Positions 1-7,508 of a stretch of DNA of 41,482 bases are shown here, piece after piece (position 1 is the first letter of the stretch; every line of letters begins with the position of its first letter). The stretch is from Rhizoclosmatium globosum (Eukaryota; Chytridiomycota; Chytridiomycetes; Chytridiales; Chytriomycetaceae), in the NCBI GenBank assembly GCA_002104985.1, contig MCGO01000281.1, positions 1-41,482 of the forward strand, in the 5' to 3' direction. The translations under genes were made by a program, and so were the position numbers. The notes below the pieces were generated by a model. The model had not been told where the DNA came from. It saw nothing but the letters and a program-made list of their open reading frames with translations, and did no database searches.

Positions 1-2957
1 CACGGACTTGGTAACATGTTTTGTGACAATTGAATCTTGCGCTGACGTAATCTCTCAATCAAAAAAAGGCACATGCTGTATACCAGCCACATGTGCAACT
101 GAGGATGGACTTCTGGAACTCATCCCGATGGATGTGGAGCTACAATCAATTGTGATAACAGAATCTAGATGTATGTGCCAGTTAAGTGCGCTTTCTGTTT
201 TTGATGTCGGAGATCACATTTTTTTTGACCGAGACGTGTCTAAACATGTGGCTAACCTCAAAAAATCAGTTTCAACGACGCTGGATGAAAACTGCAGGTG
301 TGGTGTAAACAATATTCCATGCGGAAAAGGTGCTATTTGCAAAGACGACAAGTGCACATGCCCATCCCACTTCCATAACCAATGCAATTACACTGTGGTC
401 TCCCGACGCCGTGTGTTCCTGTGATGGAGGCTCCTTCCATCTTGTACCACCGGCCACTTTTGCAACGAGTTTGGGAACTGCGCCTCAAAGCCTTCGTGTG
501 GGGATGATAGTTGCCTGACACCAGCTTGTGGAACAAGCGAATGCGCAACTCATTTTATACAAATAATACCCGACAAAAGATTGTTTCTGTACCGCTGCAA
601 CTCAATTTGCTCCTTATTTCAATTCGAGTCTGCCATTGGTCGGTGCTGTACACCACAGACTTGTGCAACGGGAAATTGGAACTCTGGAAGTCACTCTGAC
701 GGATGTGAGGTACTATCAACTGCGATAATCAAGATTTACCTGCGTGCGCAAGTAAGTGCGCTTTCTGCATTTTCCATTTCATTGAGATGCTACTAACTAT
801 TCACTAAATTAAGTTTCGACGACTCTGTACGAAAATTGCAGATGCGGTGTAAACAATCTCAATGCGGAATAGGTGCTATTTGCAAAGACGACAAGTGCAT
901 GTGTCCATCCACATCCATAACCACTGCATTACACTGTGGTCTCCCGACGCCGTGTGTACCTGTGACGGAGTTTCCTCCTTATCTTGTACTTCAGGCCACT
1001 TTTGTAACCCGTTCGGGAACTGTGCATCAAAGCCAAATTGTGTGGACGATATCTGTCTCGCCCCGCTTGTGGATCAAACGAATGTGGAACCCATGCTGGT
1101 ACTACGCAAATCCAATAACAGATTGTTTCTGTACAGCTACAAACTCAATTTGTACATTGTTCAATTCTGTATCTTCCGCTGGTCGCTGCTGTACACCACA
1201 GACTTGTGCAACGGGAAATTGGAACTCTGGAAGTCACCCTGACGGTTGTGGAGGTACTATCAACTGCGATAATCAAGATTTACCTGCGTGCGCAAGTAAG
1301 TGCGCTTTCTACTTTTGAATTCAACCTAAATCCGGCTAACTTAAACTCACAAAAAACAGTTTCGACGACTCTGACCGAAAATTGCAGATGCGGTGTGAAT
1401 AATATTCAATGCGGAAAAGGTGCTATTTGCAGAGACGACAAGTGTCTTTGCCCTGCTTCCTCAACCACCACAGCTTTATCGTTATGGACCAAAGATGCGC
1501 AGTGTTCATGCGATGGAGGAAGCTTTCCCTCTTGTTCTTCCGGTCATTACTGTAATCAATTTGGAAACTGTGCGTCACAAGCAAACTGTGGTGACGACGC
1601 CTGTGTTACTCCTGCTTGTGGAACAAATGACTGCAAAATCCATTTTGTGACAAAGGCTTGCCTATCAGCGACTGCTTCTGCACTGCGCCAAACAATGTGT
1701 GTTCTCTGCTTGAGACGGCGAATGGTAAGAAAAGACTTCACATGCATCTTGTACTTAGCAGATACATTACCAGGTCAATGTTGCGCTCCAAAAACGTGTA
1801 CATCGGAAAATTGGACCTCAGGCAACCACGATGACGAATGTGGGAATATTATCAACTGTGATAATCAGAATCTAGATGCCTGCGATGGTGATATTTTTTG
1901 TTACAATCATTGCTTTATTGGCTAATTTCAGTTTCCAGCATCAGGAACGCCTCTGGAAGCCAAATGTCGATGCGGGAAAAACAACCTTGAATGTGGCGCC
2001 GGTGCAGTCTGCAAGAATGATATGTGTCTTTGTCCAGCTTCTTCGAGGACAACGGCTTTGTCTCTGTGGACAACTGACGCTCTGTGTTCATGTGACGGAG
2101 GAAGCTTTCCCTCTTGTTCTTCTGGCCACTACTGTAATCAATTTGGAAATTGTGCGTCAAAAGCAAACTGTGGTGATGATTCTTGCGTAACGCCTGCGTG
2201 TGGAACAAACGACTGTAAAATTCATTTCAACGATAAGAACCTGCCAATAAGCGACTGCTTTTGTACTTCCCCAAATAGTGTTTGCTTTTTACTTGGAACA
2301 GATACTGGTAAATATCGCATTTGGGTGACGTTTTTGGTTGACATAAATTAGGGAAATGTTGTGCACCAAAGACTTGTAAATCGGAAAATTGGACTTCAGG
2401 TAACCACAATGACGGATGTGGAAATATTATCAACTGTGATAACCAGGCACTACCTGTGTGTGATGGTAAGTTAGGTGTTGTTGTTTGTGTCCTAATCTCT
2501 GTTCCAAGTTTCAGCAGAACATCTCAAAACTGAATGCCGATGTGGTATGAACAATCTTCACTGTGGACAAGGTGCCATTTGCAAAGACAATCAGTGTATG
2601 TGTCCATCGAATTCTATCACAACGGCTCTGTCTCTATGGAGTAATGACGCGTTATGTTCTTGTGATGGCGGAACGTTGCTTCAGTGTCCAAGTGGGCACT
2701 ACTGTAACCAATTTGGAAATTGTGCTTCAAAGGCTAATTGCGATTGCGACGACGACACCTGTGTTACTCCTGCTTGTGGAACAAACGACTGCAAAATCCA
2801 CTTTAATGACAAAGGCTTGCCTATCAGCGACTGCTTCTGCACTGCGCCAAACAACGTGTGTTTCCTGCTTGGGACAGCGAATGGTAAAAAACGACCACTT
2901 CCGTATCTCAAACTTAAAGATACATTACCAGGTCAATGCTGTGCTCCGAAAACATGT
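1..2957 (+). pseudogene. Cysteine-rich repeat surface protein, 5' portion, cut by retrotransposon
   Basis: This is an array of homologous units of about 500 bp, entering from the left edge. Each unit encodes a Cys-rich module: CRCG..NxxCGxGAxC, a C-x-CP step, TTALSLW, CSCDGG, GHYCNxFGxC, TPACGxxxCK, CFC, then CCxPKTC, SGxHxDGCG and INCDN. Short introns separate the modules and split them before CCxPKTC (for example GTAAAT...TTAG at about 2309-2351). Units can be recognised ending near 170, and spanning about 285-760, 830-1300, 1370-1890, 1930-2465 and 2515-2957; the last is cut by the LTR at 2958. The first units carry several 1-2 base indels (near 105, 150, 435 and 1645) that break the frame, while the units at 1930-2465 and 2515-2957 read cleanly. 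The modules look extracellular (EGF-like spacing in places), but I recognise no named family. The start codon lies outside the window. Confidence 0.75.
2954..2957. repeat. Target-site duplication, left copy (ATGT)
   Basis: ATGT directly precedes the 5' LTR, and the same four bases follow the 3' LTR at 12169-12172. Collapsing the element and one ATGT rejoins a PKTC-K-SEN reading that matches the sister repeats of the host gene. This fixes the element boundaries. Confidence 0.9.
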
Positions 2958-3224
2958 TGTGGAAGGGGAAATTAGTAGGAAAACGCGTCTTTGAGTTTGT
3001 ATTATTGTTTATATTACGTAATGTGAGTAGTAATAGAGTTTGTTTGTGCCAAATTGTGCAAGTGACGTTGAGAGGAGAGGAGTCATAGCTGACCAGGACA
3101 CAGAGTGTGTGACTGTTACCCTCGGTTCAGCTGCTCTGTTCGACTCGAGAATGGTACGATCTCTCTTGTATCCGAGTGAAGGCCTACGTGTGCGCTGCAA
3201 GAGAGCCTTTTCTACCGTTCCGCA
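2958..3224 (+). repeat. 5' LTR (267 bp)
   Basis: Starts TGTGGAAGGGG and ends CCGTTCCGCA, with the TG...CA termini of LTRs. It matches 11902-12168 base for base as far as I can compare by eye. An A/T-rich TTTATATTA stretch near 3009 could serve as a TATA element (inference). The last 122 bp are duplicated directly downstream (3103-3374). Confidence 0.95.
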
Positions 3225-3374
3225 GATGTGCCTTCTACGAGTGTGTGACTGTTACCCTCGGTTCAGCTGCTCTGTTCGACTCGAGAATGGTACGATCTCT
3301 CTTGTATCCGAGTGAAGGCCTACGTGTGCGCTGCAAGAGAGCCTTTTCTACCGTTCCGCAGATGTGCCTTCTAC
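3103..3374 (+). repeat. 136-bp tandem duplication spanning LTR end and leader
   Basis: Two copies (3103-3238 and 3239-3374) run from GAGTGTGTGACTG inside the LTR, through the LTR end (CCGTTCCGCA), to the leader bases GATGTGCCTTCTAC. The right LTR has no such extra copy. The duplication therefore joins U5-like LTR sequence with the first 14 bases of the internal region. Confidence 0.9.
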
Positions 3375-4265
3375 CAGATGCGCTCGTTCCCGCTCCGTAC
3401 CGTCTCTCTGCTTCGGTTCTCGCCAGTCCCTCGGTTGGTTTACGCTGGATTCAAGCCTTGCTGTGCCGGAAGCCACGAGCTAGTGAAGTGTTTTCGCCTT
3501 TTCATGTCTGTCCAACTCTCTCCACAGTCGCTCTCGCAGCTCCGCCAACAGCATTGATCTCTAGTTTCGATTGCTACAGCCTTGCAGCAACGCAGCTCCT
3601 GGATTTGATTCGGAACGCACGGAATTGGCATACTACATGCACTACTCAACTCCACCATTCAGCTTGCACTTGAAACCAGCAACACCACTGATTACTGCCA
3701 ACGAGGATCGAAGTCGAAGACATTACCGAGCATTGGAGGAGCCATCTTGTACTGGATTGTTGTTTCGACTGCACTCTCAACTCTGTTTCCGTTCCTCGCA
3801 ACCTGCCACGCAGCAAGCTCGAACGCATAACGCAGACACAAGACTGCTTCAACAACCACAACTGCCAACATCACAATCACAACAATGGGAGCAGGTTGGG
3901 ACTTAACTCCACAAGTCGAGGCATCGCGACTTGTGAACTGCCATATTCTAGGAGCGGGGTGTCCAACTGGGTTTGCCATCTTCGATGGCAGTGCCGCAGT
4001 AAGTCCTATCAGCGGATCATACACTGGACTTTGACAACAGTGTGTGGCCGACGGCTGTCAGTCCGCAAACGCATCAAACGCATTCACAGTTGGATCATGG
4101 ATGGGTTTTATTGAATTCTATTCTTTCCCTTTCTCCCCTCCTCTCTTCAGCCTCTTTTATTACTGTTTATCTTTCCCTTTCACGGTGGTTGGTGGTCTTC
4201 CATCAATCTCCACATTTTCCCAATTGTGGAGAGTGGACTCGGGGCAGCGGCCTTCTTTTTCTTGC
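3375..4265 (+). other. Long untranslated leader of the retrotransposon
   Basis: There is about 0.9 kb without a convincing gene; the short open frames here have no recognisable motif. At about 4109-4185 the DNA becomes strongly pyrimidine-rich, followed by GGTGGTTGGTGG near 4185. The same order recurs before the pol ORF (7201-7310). No TGG-starting tRNA-complementary primer site follows the LTR. Confidence 0.6.
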
Positions 4266-4423
4266 CTGCCCCTGGACTGCAAACCACCGTGCTCACGCTG
4301 TATTGTTTTCAAATCCCAACCCGTGACTATTAGGTGATTGTCTTTCTTAATAAACTGCCCCTGGACTGCAAACCACTGTGCTCACGCTGTATTGTTTTCA
4401 AATCCCAACCCGTGACTATTAGG
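4266..4423 (+). repeat. 69-bp direct duplication just before gag
   Basis: Copies 4266-4334 and 4355-4423 differ at one base and are separated by 20 bp containing AATAAA. The first copy ends ATTAG followed by GTGATT, and the second ends ATTAG. A GT...AG interval 4334-4422 is therefore exactly one repeat period (89 bp), like an intron whose removal leaves a single copy. The gag ATG follows at 4430. Confidence 0.85.
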
Positions 4424-4429
4424 CGTACA

Positions 4430-5935
4430 ATGCAGGCTCAACAACTCCTCCAAATCATCTCCGCACTCTCTGGTGTCTCTCCCAACCTGTCCTCCGATCC
4501 TGACGAAGCCGATTTCATTGGTCGCTTCGACGGTCTTGAGGTCAAACAGTTCACCAGAACTATGCGGAAGCTCTATGCCTCAGTCATTTCCAGAGGCGGT
4601 TCAAACGTACCTTACATTCACATTGACGACATTTGCGAGAACCACCTTGGTCCCAGTGTCAAGGATCATGTCAAGAAATGGCTCAAGGACCAACTCGATC
4701 CAACTGCCTTTGCCGCGGACCCGCACAAGGAGCGATTGCGAAAACACACATTTGCAGCCTTCTTTGAGTGGTTGGAGGACCAGTATATTGGACTGAATGG
4801 CGACTCAGTTGCAAATAAGTTCGTTGCTCTCTATTCAGCTGCCAGCACGTGGGACGAATGGAGTGTCAATTGGTTGAGTATTGTCGCGCGAATCAAGTCC
4901 TTGATTGCAGACGCTGCTGTTAAGTCCGATTTTCCTGAGGGAGAACAAGTGAAACGTGTCTTGACAGCAATGCCTACTACCCTTGCCTCAGATGTCCGTC
5001 GCAGAGTGTATGATGAACGTCAAAAAGCCTATGAGAAAGATCTTAGGGATGTGTTGGAGAAGGGGGCAGTCACCACAACCAACAAGCTTCCAGACATGCC
5101 TAAGTCGTTGGATGTCGAGCCTTCGTCCCTATCGGAACTCGATGTCGCAATCAAGAAAGCTTTTATGGAATCTCAACGTCTCTCCTCGTCCCCTCGACGA
5201 GCAATGCCTTCGATTGAAACCCAACAACCAACCAACCAACTTCCCGCTCCTACCCTGTCCTCCATTTCGACTCCTCCTGTTTCGCTTAAGACAAACGTCG
5301 ATGAGAAAATCCTCGCAGAAATTCGAGAGGGTTTCAAAGGCCTTTCCCTTACGCTCCAACAGTTCCAAAGTGTTATGCAAGGTTTTGCCAACCAGACAAG
5401 TCAATTCAAACCCCCGCCTTTTGTGGATTCACACGCTTTTGAAAAGGTCAAATTCTGTGTTTGGTGCGCCTGCGACCACAATTTGGGACAGTGTATGCGT
5501 TTCTTTGACGACGTCTTCAAGCGAGGCATCCCTGTTGCTCGTAATATGCACGACAATGGTAAAGTCTGGAAAATTCGGAGGAACGCCGATGGATCATCTA
5601 CCTTTCTGGAACTTGTCCCTCTCAGCAAGGAAGGACTCAGTTCATCAAGCCCTCCGACGATCCAGCGTGGCAACAGGAAGCAAAAGCGTGCAAGGATAAA
5701 GCATCAAAGAACTCGTCTGTTTCGATGCTCATTCAGGACGCTGAGGGTGGTGGTTTTGTTGGGGATTCATTTGCGTTTACTGTTGACACATTCACTCTTG
5801 GAACCAAGACTCCAGCGGCTCCTCGCGACGTCCCAGCTCTGTCTGTGTCTGACATTAATCAATACGAAGTTCTTGCCGTCGTTTCGAATTTCCCAAGTGA
5901 ATCCGGATCTGATTTCAACGTTCCAGTCTCTTTAA
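4430..5935 (+). CDS. gag: Retrotransposon Gag-like protein
   Basis: Capsid/nucleocapsid-type protein that would assemble the particle and bind RNA. The ATG at 4430 (MQAQQLLQ) follows the duplicated leader; an in-frame GTG at 4334 lies inside the repeat and is not preferred. Residues 1-240 are a helical, capsid-like region (DADFIGRF-like start, WLEDQYIGLN, WLSIVARIKSL). A Pro/Ser linker follows, then a compact zinc knuckle, C343-x2-C346-x3-H350-x4-C355, one residue shorter than the usual CX2CX4HX4C. The tail (KVWKIRRNADGSSTF) matches fungal gypsy gags in layout. Beyond about residue 400 this frame turns Arg/Leu-rich and looks non-coding, because homologous coding continues in the -1 frame (next entry). 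The biologically meaningful product therefore probably ends or shifts near 5615-5640. Confidence 0.8.
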   Translation: MQAQQLLQIISALSGVSPNLSSDPDEADFIGRFDGLEVKQFTRTMRKLYASVISRGGSNVPYIHIDDICENHLGPSVKDHVKKWLKDQLDPTAFAADPHKERLRKHTFAAFFEWLEDQYIGLNGDSVANKFVALYSAASTWDEWSVNWLSIVARIKSLIADAAVKSDFPEGEQVKRVLTAMPTTLASDVRRRVYDERQKAYEKDLRDVLEKGAVTTTNKLPDMPKSLDVEPSSLSELDVAIKKAFMESQRLSSSPRRAMPSIETQQPTNQLPAPTLSSISTPPVSLKTNVDEKILAEIREGFKGLSLTLQQFQSVMQGFANQTSQFKPPPFVDSHAFEKVKFCVWCACDHNLGQCMRFFDDVFKRGIPVARNMHDNGKVWKIRRNADGSSTFLELVPLSKEGLSSSSPPTIQRGNRKQKRARIKHQRTRLFRCSFRTLRVVVLLGIHLRLLLTHSLLEPRLQRLLATSQLCLCLTLINTKFLPSFRISQVNPDLISTFQSL

Positions 5936-7194
5936 TTGTTGACAAAGTTCGCCAACAGCGTAACGAGTTCTCACATGGTGAAGTCACTTCCGCTCCTGTT
6001 CTTCGTGGCCGTACTCGTGAAGATTTGGACGTTTCTTGGCCTCCAGCTCAAGGTCAACTAAATGTTCGTGTATCTCGCAAGCCAGCCACTCCCCGCGAAT
6101 CTGCTGCTCCCTATGTTCCTCCCAAGTCAACCAAGGATCCAAACGCACCTCGCCGCTCTTCTGAAATGGCCACTGATGTCGAGTCTCCTCAGACCATTCC
6201 CATGGATCAGGTACAGCGTTTGATTCAGGAAGCGTTGGACAAGCGTAGCAAGGAGTTAGGGGGTTTACAAGGGGAAAAACAGGCACTTGAAAAGGGGAAC
6301 AAGGCTGTGACGTCAGACGTACCAAAAACAACAGGAAGTCCCTTGAAAGAAGTAGAGACGGTGGACACTGCGAAGGAAGAAGCGGCAAAGGCGCAAAAGA
6401 AGTTAGCAGCTGAGAAGAAACGATTGGAGAAAGTCGAAAATGAGAAGAGGTACGAGTTAGTTAGCGAGGATTTGGGAGGGAGGTTGTTGCAGATGGATGC
6501 TCCTCGGATGTCTGTTGCTGAATTCCTGACTGCCGCTCGCGGCGTACGCTCTTTCATCCATGAAAAGATTGATCCCAAGTCTGGTGCTCCTCTTGTTGCT
6601 ACGTTGTCTGTTGCTGCCGGGTGTGCAGGTCTTGTCGAAGGTCTCGACACTCAAGTCCTGGCCCTCTTCCAGGAGTTTGTTCGCTCAAACTCTTCATCTT
6701 CTTCTCCATCTGGTGATATCCTGGCTTCTCTGGTTGTCGACAATTTCCGTACCGCAGTGGTCATTTCAGAGTGCCCTCGTCTGGACGAAGTCCTTGTCGC
6801 TATGCGTGTGTTTGCTCGCGACGTTCTGCTTGATCAAGGTTCCCAGATCAATGTCGTTATTCTCAGTCTAGTTCGTAAATTTGCAAGACATATCTCAGTC
6901 CAACAAGATGCTTTCATCAACATGCGCAGTGCACAAGGCGCGGTTCGCAAGCTTTCGGGTCTCGCGCTAGTTCCTTTGGACGTCTATGGTCATAAATTCT
7001 TGACGCCTTGTTTCATCTTGGATGATACGGACGAAGCTGCACCTTTCGACTTGCTCTTGGGAATGCCTTTCGTCAAACATGCACGTCTTGCTACCTACGT
7101 TGACGAGAAGGACAATGCCACTTATGCCACTTTTATTGGTCCCAAGGACGGACAAAAGTATGTCATCCAAACTTCAGGTGGTTCTGCAGCTTAA
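5725..7194 (+). CDS. Retrotransposon protease ORF (coiled coil plus retropepsin-like domain)
   Basis: Frame is -1 relative to gag. The frame is open from 5563, so the first ATG at 5725 may not be the true beginning; a gag fusion by frameshifting is likely. From the ATG, residues about 1-150 are a variable Pro/Arg linker. Residues about 160-250 are a Lys/Glu-rich coiled coil (KEEAAKAQKKLAAEKKRLEK). Residues about 255-350 are a conserved helical segment. The retropepsin-like aspartic protease has its active site at LLDQGSQINV (Asp370) and a hydrophobic FDLLLGMPF near the end. DQG replaces the usual DSG/DTG. This domain would cleave Gag and Pol. The ORF stops at 7194, so pol is not a simple continuation. 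Confidence 0.75.
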   Translation: MLIQDAEGGGFVGDSFAFTVDTFTLGTKTPAAPRDVPALSVSDINQYEVLAVVSNFPSESGSDFNVPVSLIVDKVRQQRNEFSHGEVTSAPVLRGRTREDLDVSWPPAQGQLNVRVSRKPATPRESAAPYVPPKSTKDPNAPRRSSEMATDVESPQTIPMDQVQRLIQEALDKRSKELGGLQGEKQALEKGNKAVTSDVPKTTGSPLKEVETVDTAKEEAAKAQKKLAAEKKRLEKVENEKRYELVSEDLGGRLLQMDAPRMSVAEFLTAARGVRSFIHEKIDPKSGAPLVATLSVAAGCAGLVEGLDTQVLALFQEFVRSNSSSSSPSGDILASLVVDNFRTAVVISECPRLDEVLVAMRVFARDVLLDQGSQINVVILSLVRKFARHISVQQDAFINMRSAQGAVRKLSGLALVPLDVYGHKFLTPCFILDDTDEAAPFDLLLGMPFVKHARLATYVDEKDNATYATFIGPKDGQKYVIQTSGGSAA

Positions 7195-7364
7195 GGTTGC
7201 TGAGTTTTGAGTTTTTCTTTCTCTTTATTGGGATTTCTCGTCTTTCTTCTTTCTTTCCGTTCTACTTCTATTCCTTTCTCTTATTTCTTTGGTGGCTGGT
7301 TGGTTGCATTGGCTCGGAGTTCTGCCACACAACAGTTTGGGACTTGTGATTTTTTCTTCACCCC
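7195..7364 (+). promoter_or_regulatory. Pyrimidine-rich leader upstream of pol
   Basis: After the protease stop, the top strand is T/C-rich for about 90 bp and then reads GGTGGCTGGTTGGT near 7290. This copies the layout seen before gag (pyrimidine tract, GGTGGTTGGT, duplication, ATG). I infer a second transcription start or pol leader; no TATA box is obvious. Confidence 0.4.
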
Positions 7365-7504
7365 ATCTGTGTGGTTTCGCGACTCTTGGTTCAATCAACT
7401 GACTGACGCTCACCTGTTTGATTTAGGTATGTCTTTGAATAAATCTGTGTGGTTTCGCGACTCTTGGTTCAATCAACTGACTGACGCTCACCTGTTTGAT
7501 TTAG
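7365..7504 (+). repeat. 62-bp direct duplication just before pol
   Basis: Copies 7365-7426 and 7443-7504 appear identical and are separated by 16 bp (GTATGTCTTTGAATAA). GTATGT at 7427 is a consensus fungal 5' splice site. The second copy holds CTGACTGAC and ends TTTGATTTAG, a good 3' splice site. The GT...AG interval 7427-7504 equals the 78-bp period, so splicing would remove one copy. Pol starts at 7509. Confidence 0.85.
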
Positions 7505-7508
7505 ATCC

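Noticed and set aside
3040..3673. Open frames across the 5' LTR and the 136-bp repeat
   Set aside because: They only translate duplicated LTR sequence, have no motif, and the same frame appears in the 3' LTR.
4334..4429. GTG start of gag inside the duplication
   Set aside because: It lies in repeated leader sequence; the ATG at 4430 begins the conserved-looking protein.
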